A DNA stretch of 64,000 bases from Clostridium fungisolvens (GTDB taxonomy: Bacteria > Bacillota > Clostridia > Clostridiales > Clostridiaceae). Below, piece after piece: positions 34,139 through 45,015 of this stretch (its first letter is position 1; each line of letters begins with the position of its first letter). Both the position numbers and the translations under genes were made by a program. The stretch is from positions 2,914,001 through 2,978,000 of the forward strand of contig NZ_BLZR01000001.1 of NCBI RefSeq assembly GCF_014193895.1, read 5' to 3'. Under the pieces are notes generated by a model. That model was not told the origin of the DNA and did no database searches. It saw only the letters and a program-made list of their open reading frames with translations.

Positions 34139-36919
34139 CTATAATGATGTTTTATATTTAAGCTTCTCATAAGCAATAAAATCCTTCTCATTTACTTCAT
34201 CTGAGATGAATTTTATCATATGCTCTTTTAATTCTTCCTTTTTAAAGCTCTTTTCTATGGACATAACAAAATCATGTATTAATTTAATTAACTGCTTGTC
34301 TTGTACTAATTTATTAATAACCTCTTGCTGAGAGGTACCTAAGATCAACTTCTTATCTATGGTTGCCTTGTTTTTAGGGAAATCCATACATTCTTCCATA
34401 TTATCTTCAAACTCAATACAGTAAGGAGAAGAATAGATATATTTGAAACCTTCCCCATATCTAAGATTTTTAACAAAGTCGCCATCCACATTTATTATTA
34501 ATCCGTAAGCTAAGGATAGGTAGTAATCCTCCATCAGTTTTTCTGTATCTAGATCCAAATCACTAAGTCCAATGTATGACTCATTTAAGTGAAGTGGATA
34601 AGCCTTTGTGGAAAGAAGTCTTAAATAAAACTGCTTATAATTTTTTATATCAGGAAGATATCCTGCGCAAGCTCCCATGGTTATATGAATTACATCGATT
34701 GAGTATGGATTTGTTGTTTCCACATATCTTGCCTGTCTTGATCTTTCTCCTGTTTGACTTCTGATCCAATTATCTATAGGTTCTTGTGGTTTTATTGTGA
34801 AGCCATTTGTTATATTTTCATCCTTTATTGCTCCAATGTAATAACATTCAGTCCAAGATACCTCTGGATTTTTTACAGCAGACCAAAATGGCTTAGATAG
34901 TTTAGATGTTATCTCAAGCTGCTCCTTAACATAGTCATTTATACTTATATTTTTATCTTTGGCGTTTTGCTCTAAGATCTCCATTATATTAATCTTAGAA
35001 TCAACCTTATCAAACTCTCTTTCGCAAATTTCTAATAGCCTGTCTTTTCCTTCTTTAATAACAGAAATAATACTCATATCCTTAAACATTGCTGCAACTT
35101 TTTCTGTGAGATTCTTACCAAAATTCTCATAATAATAGTGTTCATAAAATTCCTTTGTTATCATTTCTCTGGAAATAATATTGCCACCGTACTTTTTATT
35201 TGCTTGGTAGTTAATCTTATTTAATCTATTATTGACTTGAGCTATAGAAGCATTGATATCTCCGATTACCGCATTTATGCTTGCCTTACAGTCATCAATA
35301 ATCTCTCCTGCAAGATCATATTTCTTCTTTTGTATCCTATATGACAATTCCCCAAATTTCTGATCTATAAATTTATTAAAGTCGGAAGTTAGTTTTCCAT
35401 CTACATCCCTCTTGCCACTTTTAACCTTCTTGTCTTTAATGTTATCCATATTATTTTCAATACTTGCTCTATCAGCGCTGCTATTATTTGTATAATCTAC
35501 ATAGGTTTCATAATCACTTGCAAAGCTTGCTTTTAATTGAGTAAGTATTTTATTTAAGCTATTTAATCCATATTCTATAGCTTTTTCGTTTATAAACTCA
35601 CCAATGATTTCACTTATTTGCTCTTTAATAGTATCTTGATCACTTTTCCATTCCTGATATCTTTCATTAGAGATATTTTCAACTCTCTTTAAATTTGCTT
35701 TTTTGCCTATAAACTCAGTATAATTCTTCCCACTATATCTATTACTACTTCTAAAATCTCTAAGTCTTTCTGTGATTTCTAAGGCTTCATTAATTTTTTG
35801 CGCTAAGTTCTGAGCTATCTCATAAAGGCTCTCTTCTTCGTTTGAATTAGATATCTTTGATAATATCTCAGAAGTAAGTCTATAAGCACAGTATCGTCTT
35901 AAATTTTCTACTGGTACCTCCATTGAGGAAGATGAAAAGGTACTAAAATGCCTATCTCTTTTTAATACTGGGTCCTTATCTTTACATATAAAATTAGCAT
36001 AGTCTGCTCTTAACTGAGATCCAAGCTTTGTACCAACCTCTTGAAATAGTTGAAGCGAGCATAAATCATAAATATCCTCAATATTTGTCAACACTCCACC
36101 CATCTCATTTTTATTTTCAAGTAAGTAGCATATATCAAAAAGCTTCTTTTCAAGCTTGATTTCACCTATATTTGTGTATTTAAAAGAGTATTTTTCATCA
36201 TCTGGATTTGTGATAGAAGACATGAAAAACTCTAATTCTTTAAGTGCAGCATAGCAGTTTGCCTTGCTTCTGTTTTGGGCATCTAAGTCTGAAGAAAGCT
36301 TATCATCATAGCAGCTTTCTAATGTAAATAAGCCAATTATATTGGTATTATCTCTGTTAAATACCTTTGATAACATAACCGCTACATCTAAGAAAGTACC
36401 GCAACCAGTGCCCCCAGCCAAAGAACCAACTACATAAACCTTATGCCTGTCTATATTTTCTAAATAAGCCTCTCCAACATCTGTTAATACCTTGTGTAAA
36501 TCCACAAGATCGTTCTTTGCAGTGTTTAAAGTATCATATACAAGCTGTGCATTTTTAGCTAAGTACATTCTACCGATAGGTCTCATCAGTCCTGCACCTT
36601 GATCTGTTGAGGTAAAGAAATCAGGAGTAATAGGTGGATTTTTAGGAAGCCAATCAAAGTATGGATTCTTATAAGCCCAATCTAAGGTTGTCTTAACTCC
36701 TTCCCCAAATCTCAGCTGACACTTTTCATTGTTATCTATGTCATCATCTAAAAAAGATTTTAAGTCTGTATCGATTATCAAATATCTTATAGGCAGCTTT
36801 TTACCACCGTATCTTTTACTAAATAGCTTTTTAAGTCTTTTAATAACTTGAAAGCCTGTACCTCCGAGCCCAATAACTAAAGTGGGCATAATATCCTTTG
36901 GAACTTCCATGTTACGCAT
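34139..36919 (-). CDS. Large tubulin/FtsZ-like GTPase (Tubulin_2-like)
   Basis: A 926-residue protein with an N-terminal nucleotide-binding fold: LVIGLGGTGFQVIKRL (residues 14-29), IRYLIIDTDL (44-53), and the tubulin signature GSLAGGTGCGTFLDV (165-179), where FtsZ has GGGTGTG. The GTPase-like part is followed by a second domain and long helical, coiled-coil-prone stretches (about 375-640), then a C-terminal domain. It is much larger than FtsZ (about 380 residues) and lacks the FtsZ C-terminal tail. Proteins of this kind occur with vWA-domain partners in predicted membrane-remodelling systems. It starts after AGGAGG. Upstream is the vWA gene, downstream the pseudo-tubulin. GTP hydrolysis and filament formation are expected but not shown. 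Confidence 0.8.
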   Translation of the reverse strand: MRNMEVPKDIMPTLVIGLGGTGFQVIKRLKKLFSKRYGGKKLPIRYLIIDTDLKSFLDDDIDNNEKCQLRFGEGVKTTLDWAYKNPYFDWLPKNPPITPDFFTSTDQGAGLMRPIGRMYLAKNAQLVYDTLNTAKNDLVDLHKVLTDVGEAYLENIDRHKVYVVGSLAGGTGCGTFLDVAVMLSKVFNRDNTNIIGLFTLESCYDDKLSSDLDAQNRSKANCYAALKELEFFMSSITNPDDEKYSFKYTNIGEIKLEKKLFDICYLLENKNEMGGVLTNIEDIYDLCSLQLFQEVGTKLGSQLRADYANFICKDKDPVLKRDRHFSTFSSSSMEVPVENLRRYCAYRLTSEILSKISNSNEEESLYEIAQNLAQKINEALEITERLRDFRSSNRYSGKNYTEFIGKKANLKRVENISNERYQEWKSDQDTIKEQISEIIGEFINEKAIEYGLNSLNKILTQLKASFASDYETYVDYTNNSSADRASIENNMDNIKDKKVKSGKRDVDGKLTSDFNKFIDQKFGELSYRIQKKKYDLAGEIIDDCKASINAVIGDINASIAQVNNRLNKINYQANKKYGGNIISREMITKEFYEHYYYENFGKNLTEKVAAMFKDMSIISVIKEGKDRLLEICEREFDKVDSKINIMEILEQNAKDKNISINDYVKEQLEITSKLSKPFWSAVKNPEVSWTECYYIGAIKDENITNGFTIKPQEPIDNWIRSQTGERSRQARYVETTNPYSIDVIHITMGACAGYLPDIKNYKQFYLRLLSTKAYPLHLNESYIGLSDLDLDTEKLMEDYYLSLAYGLIINVDGDFVKNLRYGEGFKYIYSSPYCIEFEDNMEECMDFPKNKATIDKKLILGTSQQEVINKLVQDKQLIKLIHDFVMSIEKSFKKEELKEHMIKFISDEVNEKDFIAYEKLKYKTSL

Positions 36920-36948
36920 TGTATACCTCCTAAATATAATAAATTTCA

Positions 36949-37054
36949 GGTTATGTTTGTGTCCTGTGTTGAAATTTAGGTACCACTCTGACCATACTTA
37001 AACGAGCTTCACAGAGGCGTCCCCTAAATTTCAACTGTAACTATCAGCATAACC
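36949..37054. repeat. Palindromic element inside the tubulin-like operon
   Basis: GGTTATG (36949) pairs with CATAACC (37054), and TTGAAATTTAGG with CCTAAATTTCAA inside. The CCTGTGTTGAAATTTA part resembles family A repeats. It lies between the vWA and tubulin-like genes, so it would be transcribed in the operon mRNA and may separate their expression. Confidence 0.65.
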
Positions 37055-37084
37055 AGATTGTAATTATAGCGTTTTACTAATAAA

Positions 37085-39394
37085 TCACATAAAACTAACT
37101 CTGATTTTTTCTTTTTTTATAGTTAAGGACACCTCCACTCCTGGTGTGTAGGCTACTTCACTTCCTACCTCTTCATCATTAAGTAGAATTTCCTGTGGTT
37201 CTGTACCGCAGTAGTTAAATTTGAAGATATTATCCTTCTTAATTAGATAGATCAACCCAAGTAGGAATTGAGGTTTGTCCTCTATTTTAAGAGTAAAATA
37301 TCCTATGGAATTGTCATCTATATCATCTATGCCTAAAGCTTTAAGTCTATTATTAAAGTTTAGATACATAGTATTTTGCTGCAAATTCATTGAAAGATTT
37401 ATTGAACTAGTTCTTGAACCAACAGTGCAATCTAGTTCTTTTGCCACACTATAGCTCTCAATGTTTTTCTTAAAATAGCTCGTCCCTAATAGGTATAAAA
37501 ATAAAGCTATTAAGGCCAAGGTAACTACAATTATTAATGGAATCTTGAATAAGTTTAGATAGAATAGTGCACCTGATAGTATTACTAATTTTGTACTTAT
37601 ACTTTCAGTTACTTTTACATCATCCGCAGTCTTAAAGGAAAGCTTCAGGTTTCTAGAATTTTTAATAGGTTTTATTGAAACTGATATTTCCTTTTGTCCT
37701 TTTGGATCTACTTCAAATTCTCCTACTTTGTTTTTATCTTCATCTAAAATCTCTACTTTTTCTTTGTCATATAATATGACATTGCCTAGCTTTATATTTA
37801 AATTTACAGTTTCCCCAAGCTTATAATTTTTCTTAGAAGATGTAACGTCTTCAATATCAACGGACGGCTTGTCTATTACATTAAGACTTTCATAAGGCAG
37901 ATAGTAGCTAAAGCTTTCATTATTCACTACTCCATTTATGCTGGTAGAGATCTTCACCATTCCTTTTTTATCAAACTGAACCTCACTTAAAAGAGCTCCA
38001 TTTTCAACTTTTAATGGATATTCTTTTTTTCCTGTACCATCATCTATTACTACAGTTCCACCTAAACTGGTAACCTTTGTACCATCCCTAGGTACAAGTT
38101 TTAGCTTCATTTTATCTCCCAGTTTTATATTCTCAGGTAGCTCGGACTCATAATAAAAAGGTGGATAATCATTAACATGTATAACGACTTCTTTTACCCC
38201 AATGATACCGCCGTTTCCATCTTGAGCTATTAAGGTAATTGGGTATTGACCAGGCTTGTCCTTATTAAATTCATACTTAAAAACATCGCCTACCTTATTA
38301 TTAAGGTTTTCAATCTTATCTTGCTCCTTCTTTTGAAGATAAACTCCATCGAGCTTCTTATCACTATCCACTGTTATATCAAACTTTAATGGGATTCCTT
38401 TTGGTATGCTTAGAGTTGTCTGCGTTGCATTTATATTTATACTTGCTTTACTTTTTATCTGAACAATAACAGAATTCTTAGAATTGTCTTTGCTATCTAT
38501 CTTTAAGGTTTTATCGCTGTCATTTTTTAATCTATAAATCTTATAAGTATCCCCAGTTTTATCTGCTGGGACCTCCTCACCATTTGAAGTAACACTAATT
38601 AAAGGGGATTTATTTTCACAGGAAGCAACCTTTATAATAACCTCATCAATCATTGAACTTAACTTAATTTCCTGGCTTTTTTGACTTTGAGTATTATAAT
38701 TAGCTATGGTATAGAAGCCTTCCATATCGCCAAGCATCTTACTAAATGCATTAAAAAGCTCTGCGGAGTTTTCGCAATATAGAAAATCTCCATCTGTATT
38801 AAAGGCAATGGAATTTAATCTATTTTGATCCACATCCTTTGAAAGTCCTATGGTGTTAATCTTTATCTTTGAGGAATAGGCTTTTTTAACTAAGGAATTA
38901 AGCTCACTTTCATGACTTGCTGTGATCCCATTAACAGGGTCTTCCTTGCCATCAGACAAAACAATAATTGCTTTATCCCCAGTTACTCCATCTAGCTGAG
39001 AAATAGCTTCCTTCAAACCTTCCTTAAGGTCAGTACCTTTATCTTCAAACTTTATAGACTGAAAAAAAGTCTTTAAACTTTCTCGTGAAGGCTTTTCACT
39101 AAGCTTTTTATCATAAGTCACCGTTTCTCCAAAACCCAAAACATTCACATTTACCTTATCACTTAAGGTATCCATAAGCATAACACCAGCCACTAAGGAC
39201 AATCCAAAAGGATCAGTTTTTTTCATGCTTAATGATTTATCTATTAAAATAATTAGATTTTTTTCTTGATTTTGCTCCGCAGCGTTAACTTTTTTTACTG
39301 CGCCTGCTGCACCAAAATTAAAAAAACTTAATATAAAAGCTACTACTATTGCAATAATATGCAGTTTTGTTTTTCTATCCGATTTTCTTCTCAC
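37085..39394 (-). CDS. von Willebrand A-domain membrane protein with Ig-like modules (tubulin-like operon)
   Basis: A 769-residue protein with an N-terminal signal or anchor helix (about 12-30), an extracellular vWA domain (about 45-225) with a complete metal site (DKSLS, the GTD threonine, and SDGKED), several Ig-like or beta-sandwich modules (about 230-590), one membrane helix (about 605-630) and a cytoplasmic domain of about 135 residues. That last domain ends EILLNDEEVGSEVAYTPGVEVSLTIKKEKIRVSF, somewhat like a divergent FHA fold. I start at GTG 39394 because GGGAGGG lies seven bases upstream; a TTG at 39409 would overlap that site. First gene of the four-gene operon: it likely links an outside ligand to the tubulin-like machinery within. 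Confidence 0.8.
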   Translation of the reverse strand: MRRKSDRKTKLHIIAIVVAFILSFFNFGAAGAVKKVNAAEQNQEKNLIILIDKSLSMKKTDPFGLSLVAGVMLMDTLSDKVNVNVLGFGETVTYDKKLSEKPSRESLKTFFQSIKFEDKGTDLKEGLKEAISQLDGVTGDKAIIVLSDGKEDPVNGITASHESELNSLVKKAYSSKIKINTIGLSKDVDQNRLNSIAFNTDGDFLYCENSAELFNAFSKMLGDMEGFYTIANYNTQSQKSQEIKLSSMIDEVIIKVASCENKSPLISVTSNGEEVPADKTGDTYKIYRLKNDSDKTLKIDSKDNSKNSVIVQIKSKASININATQTTLSIPKGIPLKFDITVDSDKKLDGVYLQKKEQDKIENLNNKVGDVFKYEFNKDKPGQYPITLIAQDGNGGIIGVKEVVIHVNDYPPFYYESELPENIKLGDKMKLKLVPRDGTKVTSLGGTVVIDDGTGKKEYPLKVENGALLSEVQFDKKGMVKISTSINGVVNNESFSYYLPYESLNVIDKPSVDIEDVTSSKKNYKLGETVNLNIKLGNVILYDKEKVEILDEDKNKVGEFEVDPKGQKEISVSIKPIKNSRNLKLSFKTADDVKVTESISTKLVILSGALFYLNLFKIPLIIVVTLALIALFLYLLGTSYFKKNIESYSVAKELDCTVGSRTSSINLSMNLQQNTMYLNFNNRLKALGIDDIDDNSIGYFTLKIEDKPQFLLGLIYLIKKDNIFKFNYCGTEPQEILLNDEEVGSEVAYTPGVEVSLTIKKEKIRVSFM

Positions 39395-41133
<1,739 letters not shown>

Positions 41134-41252
41134 TTTTTAGGGACTTTAGCCTAACATTCCCTTGCCTTAACAGGCTCCTTTATGAAGCTTAAGTCATAGA
41201 GGCTAAAGCATTATTTATACGCGAATATAGAGTTAAAACAACATAACAATAA

Positions 41253-41297
41253 ATTAACCCAGGACAATAATATTTATAATTATAGTCCTGGGTTAAT
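41253..41297 (+). terminator. Hairpin downstream of gdhA
   Basis: ATTAACCCAGGAC (41253-41265) pairs perfectly with GTCCTGGGTTAAT (41285-41297). No tight T run follows directly, so termination may be partial. Confidence 0.6.
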
Positions 41298-41473
41298 GCT
41301 ATAGTCTAATCTCAATTTTTAATATCCGAAAATATAAAACTAAACACATTTTTATATATAGATAGACTAATTCCAAATAAAATCTAAATTAATAATTAAA
41401 TCACCATTAGTAGTTAAAATGACTTCTAATATATTTCAAATTCATGGAACTGGGATATCTATTCCTCTAAACG

Positions 41474-41595
41474 GATAAACTGCTTCAATCCTTAGGCTCA
41501 AAATAAAGATTTCGATGGTTCTACGAATCTTTATTTTGATAAGTTTCAAATATGAAGTAGTTTATATATTCCTAAACTACTTCATATTTGAAACT
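41474..41595. repeat. Composite palindromic block with a 22-bp perfect inverted repeat
   Basis: A family B-like unit (AAACTGCTTCAATCC... to ...ATGAAGTAGTTT) has an inner hairpin AAAATAAAGATT/AATCTTTATTTT. Its right arm AGTTTCAAATATGAAGTAGT (41542-41561, continuing TT) is then repeated inverted at 41574-41595, giving a 22-bp perfect stem with a 10-base loop. It lies between gdhA and the NrdR-controlled gene. Confidence 0.75.
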
Positions 41596-41799
41596 ATAAA
41601 TGATTCAAATTCTCAATAATAATTTTTAAGTTCATGATTTTAAATAAAGAAAAATTATTCTCGTAAAATTTTTTAATATAGATTTTATTAATAATTAAAC
41701 ACTTCACACTCCTTAATATATAAGCATTAGTTAGACTAACAGCCACTCATTTTTTTCAATTTATTCCACTGTTAACGCTTAATTATCGAATTAAAACAT

Positions 41800-41858
41800 T
41801 TGACACTTTCGCACTATATGTAGTATTATTTAGAAAAACATTCCACTATATATAGTGT
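41800..41858 (+). promoter_or_regulatory. Promoter and paired NrdR boxes of the ribonucleotide reductase gene
   Basis: TTGACA (41800-41805) and TATTAT (41824-41829) are 18 bp apart. GCACTATATGTAGTAT (41811-41826) and CCACTATATATAGTGT (41843-41858) match the NrdR-box pattern acaCwAtATaTwGtgt and are 32 bp apart, three helical turns, as is usual for NrdR sites. The first box lies in the promoter spacer, so NrdR bound to dATP or ATP should repress transcription. Confidence 0.8.
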
Positions 41859-41866
41859 TGTTTTTT

Positions 41867-42064
41867 AAGTTGAACTACTTCAATCCGAAATCTATTTTCA
41901 AAACTCCTCTGGGTTCTGAGAGGATAACTTGAAAATATAAGTTTAATTATGAAGTGGCTCATCTTTAGATGTACTAGTTCGATCTAAAATCTATTTTTAA
42001 TATTCCTCTGCTTCTATGAGGAGAATTTGAAAATATAAATTTTATTACGAAGTGGTACATCTTT
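41867..42064. repeat. Two tandem family B palindromes (copies 5 and 6) in the nrdJ leader
   Basis: Copy 5 runs from TTGAACTACTTCAATCCGAA to GAAGTGGCTCATCTTTAG; copy 6 starts in the shared CATCTTTAGATG and ends CGAAGTGGTACATCTTTAA. Both form about 95-bp hairpins. They lie between the promoter and the start codon, so the mRNA would begin with two long hairpins, about 230 nucleotides in all. Confidence 0.85.
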
Positions 42065-42100
42065 AAGAAGGAAGATATGCTTTTCAAGGAGGATTTTTTA

Positions 42101-44152
42101 ATGAAGAAATTATTAACTGAAGAATTTTTAAATCAATATGCGGAGATTAATCCATTAGCTCCATTAGGAAGTTTTGTTTACTATAGAACTTATTCAAGAT
42201 GGTTGCCAAAGGAAGGCAGACGCGAATCATGGCTTGAAACTGTTAAAAGAGCTGTTGAATATAACTGCAGTTTAGCTCCTGATACTTCTAAGGAAGAAGC
42301 TGAAGAATTATTCGATTTAGTATTTAACCTAAAAGGATTTCTTAGCGGACGTACCTTTTGGATAGGTGGAACTTCAGCTGTAAATGATCATGCTCTTGCA
42401 AATTTTAATTGCAGCCTTATCATATTGGATGGTTTTGATAAACTTGGCGAACTATTTTATGCATTAATGGTTGGAACAGGCGTAGGATTTAGAGTTCTTG
42501 AAGAGGATGTTAAATATCTTCCTAAAATAAGACTTGTTGAAGTTATAAATAAGGAGTATGAACCTAAAAGTAAAAATAGCAGACTAGAATCTACAGCTCT
42601 AGATTTTTCTAATGAAAATACTAAAGCAACTATACATGTAGGCGACTCTAAAGAAGGATGGGCTCAGGCTTTAAGAATGTATTTTGACATAGTTACTAGA
42701 AAAGAATATAAGCATATCTCAACAATTGAGATAGATTATGATAGCGTAAGACCTAGAGGAGAAAGATTGATACGTTTCGGAGGAACTGCCTCTGGACACG
42801 ATAGCTTAAAAAATATGTTTATTAAGTTCCACAAGGTAGTTAACAATAGGATTGGAAATAATGCTGTTGAAGGTAAGATACACGCTATTGATATGCTAGA
42901 TTTTGCAAATATAATTGCTGAAAATGTAGTTGTGGGCGGAGTTAGAAGATCTGCTGAAATCGGCTTAATAGATGCCAATGATTCTGAAACAATTCAAGCA
43001 AAGAATGGCTTATACACTCAAGATTCAGATGGTAATTGGGTTGTAAATGAAGATATTATACACAGAGCATTATCCAATAATACCATAATCCACTTTGAAA
43101 AACCTTCTAAAGATTTTTGGAAATGGCAGTTTCAGCAAATGAGGTTTAGTGGCGAACCAGCAAGCTATAATGGAGCAGAGGCTTTAAGACGTAATCCTAA
43201 TTTTAAAGGAACTAATCCCTGTGGAGAGGTGCTACTAGACGACCGTCAAACTTGTAATTTAGTTACTACAAATATTTTGGCTCATGTAAAAGATGGAAAG
43301 CTTGATATAGATGCACTATTAAAAACTCATTCATTATTAACTAGAGCTTCCTACAGATTAACACTTGTAGAATTAGAGCTTCCAGAATGGGATTATAAAT
43401 TAAAGAGAGATAGACTTCTAGGGGTAAGTATCACTGGGTATCAAGATGCTATTAATGCAGTAGGCATGAATATAGCTGATCAAGTTGATTTACTAAAGAA
43501 ACTAAGATTTACTGCTAGAAAAGCTGCCGATGAATTAGCAGATTCTTTAGGCTTAAATAGATCACTGCTTGTTACAACTTTAAAACCTGAAGGTACTTTG
43601 TCACTGCTTCCTACGGTTTCTAGTGGGCTTCATTTTTCTCACTCTCCATACTATGTGAGAAGAATAAGGATAAATGCTGAAGATGCATTAGTTAAAGTAT
43701 GTCAAGAATTAGGCTATCCTGTACACCCTGAAAATGGTTCTACAATGGAAAATGCCAGAACCTTAGTTATTGAGTTCCCTGTTGAGGCACCTAAGGGCAA
43801 AACAAAATATGATGTTTCAGCAATTGAGCAGCTTGAAATATATAAAATGTTTATGGACAATTACGTAGACCACAATGCAAGTATTACTGTAAGTGTAAGA
43901 GAAAATGAGTGGGATTTAGTTGAAGACTGGGTTTATGAAAACTGGAATTCAATAGTTGGTATATCCTTCTTATCCTTAGATGATAGCTACTACCCTCTTT
44001 TACCTTATGAAGCCATTACAAAAGAGGAATACGAAAATAGATTATCAAACATGAAACCTTTCGATGCTAAACTATTAATGAAATATGAGCATGGCGATGA
44101 ACATGATCTAGATGATAGTGAATGTGCAGCAGGTGTGTGTCCTATAAAGTAA
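42101..44152 (+). CDS. nrdJ: Adenosylcobalamin-dependent ribonucleotide reductase (class II)
   Basis: The 683-residue enzyme reduces ribonucleotides to deoxyribonucleotides with coenzyme B12 and needs no oxygen. Key cysteines are in NFNCSLIILDG, in TNPCGEVLLDDRQTCNLV (thiyl radical cysteine and its redox partner), and the C-terminal swinging pair CAAGVC just before the end. The monomeric Lactobacillus-type RTPR is the closest style (FSGRTFWIGGT..., ...VVGGVRRSAEIGL). I start at ATG 42101, eight bases after AAGGAGG; an in-frame ATG at 42077 has no site. Upstream are two NrdR boxes and two tandem hairpin repeats; no cobalamin riboswitch was recognised. Confidence 0.93.
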   Translation: MKKLLTEEFLNQYAEINPLAPLGSFVYYRTYSRWLPKEGRRESWLETVKRAVEYNCSLAPDTSKEEAEELFDLVFNLKGFLSGRTFWIGGTSAVNDHALANFNCSLIILDGFDKLGELFYALMVGTGVGFRVLEEDVKYLPKIRLVEVINKEYEPKSKNSRLESTALDFSNENTKATIHVGDSKEGWAQALRMYFDIVTRKEYKHISTIEIDYDSVRPRGERLIRFGGTASGHDSLKNMFIKFHKVVNNRIGNNAVEGKIHAIDMLDFANIIAENVVVGGVRRSAEIGLIDANDSETIQAKNGLYTQDSDGNWVVNEDIIHRALSNNTIIHFEKPSKDFWKWQFQQMRFSGEPASYNGAEALRRNPNFKGTNPCGEVLLDDRQTCNLVTTNILAHVKDGKLDIDALLKTHSLLTRASYRLTLVELELPEWDYKLKRDRLLGVSITGYQDAINAVGMNIADQVDLLKKLRFTARKAADELADSLGLNRSLLVTTLKPEGTLSLLPTVSSGLHFSHSPYYVRRIRINAEDALVKVCQELGYPVHPENGSTMENARTLVIEFPVEAPKGKTKYDVSAIEQLEIYKMFMDNYVDHNASITVSVRENEWDLVEDWVYENWNSIVGISFLSLDDSYYPLLPYEAITKEEYENRLSNMKPFDAKLLMKYEHGDEHDLDDSECAAGVCPIK

Positions 44153-44183
44153 TCAAACATATTAATAATAACTATATAGTAGA

Positions 44184-44216
44184 AAAGTCGCTGCAGAAAC
44201 CTTCTTCAGCGACCTT
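44184..44216 (+). terminator. Terminator of the ribonucleotide reductase gene
   Basis: AAGTCGCTGCAGAA pairs with TTCTTCAGCGAC (to 44213) with one mismatch, followed by CTTTTTAT. The following 44217-44386 is AT-rich upstream DNA of the next gene. Confidence 0.75.
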
Positions 44217-44386
44217 TTTATAATAGGAAGAACTTACATAGGTTAACTTATAATTGTTAAATATCCCCAAGATAGTTAACCTCCCAGATACTTTTTAAAA
44301 AGTCTTTTAATATTATATTTGTCCACTGTAATATTTAATCTCAATAGCTAATATAAATTATTAAATAATAAAGGATAGGTGATTTA

Positions 44387-44830
44387 ATGTTTCAATTTTT
44401 TGCTCTATTAGGATTTTTCTTATTTTTCTTCTCCATAATATCTTTAGTTCTATATATTTTTATGGCTTATGCTTTATACAAAATGGCAGTTCGTCAAGGA
44501 CTGGAAAATCCTTGGGTGGCATGGATTCCTATAGCTCAATTGTACATTCTAGGTAAGCTAATTAAAGGTCTAAAAATCTTTGATTATGAAGTTCCAAACA
44601 TTGAGATTGTACTACCAGTAGCCTCCATCATATTTGTAGTATTTCGCCATGTGCATATTTTAGGCACTTTAGTGTCGTTGGTCAACTTTATTCTTGTACT
44701 ATTTGCATTAAATAAACTATACAAACTCTACAAACCAGAAAATGCTACTTTCTATACAATTTTAAGTATACTAGGATTCACAGTACCATTTATAGTATTT
44801 TCTTTAAAGGATAAAGACCCAATAGCATAA
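44387..44830 (+). CDS. Small membrane protein, about four helices
   Basis: The 147-residue protein has helices at about 3-30, 43-62 (weak, with PWVAWIPIAQLYILGKLI), 66-85, 88-108 and 123-140. The motif ENPWVAWIPIAQLYILGKLIKG resembles a family of short Firmicute membrane proteins (often annotated DUF5684-like or hypothetical) in which a conserved WIP-N/Q segment dips into the membrane. I cannot name a function. It begins after GATAGGTGAT and is not in an operon; a degenerate family B repeat and a strong terminator lie downstream. Confidence 0.65.
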   Translation: MFQFFALLGFFLFFFSIISLVLYIFMAYALYKMAVRQGLENPWVAWIPIAQLYILGKLIKGLKIFDYEVPNIEIVLPVASIIFVVFRHVHILGTLVSLVNFILVLFALNKLYKLYKPENATFYTILSILGFTVPFIVFSLKDKDPIA

Positions 44831-44881
44831 AATTTATATGATCTCATATTGTTAGCAGCTCTATGGCTGAAACTATATGTA

Positions 44882-44968
44882 AAGTTGAAACACTTCAATG
44901 GAAAATCTATTTTCAAAACTCCTTTTGTTTCTGAGGGGAGAGTTTGATAATACAATCATGTACACCAT
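44882..44968. repeat. Palindromic repeat, family B, degenerate copy 7
   Basis: The left end TTGAAACACTTCAATGGAAA and the middle CTATTTTCAAAACTCC match family B; the right end (GAGTTTGATAATACAATCATG) has lost most of the pairing. An old copy. Confidence 0.6.
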
Positions 44969-44972
44969 ATAA

Positions 44973-45008
44973 AAAGGCGGCTGTTGCTCCAAATCAACAG
45001 CCGCCTTT
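44973..45008. terminator. Strong bidirectional terminator
   Basis: AAAGGCGGCTGTTG (44973-44986) pairs perfectly with CAACAGCCGCCTTT (44995-45008). It ends both the membrane protein gene and the convergent two-gene unit at 45016-46042. Confidence 0.9.
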
Positions 45009-45015
45009 CATAAAT

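Noticed and set aside
41640..42100. Possible cobalamin riboswitch upstream of the B12-dependent reductase
   Set aside because: No B12-box-like conserved core was seen; the leader is explained by NrdR boxes and two palindromic repeats.
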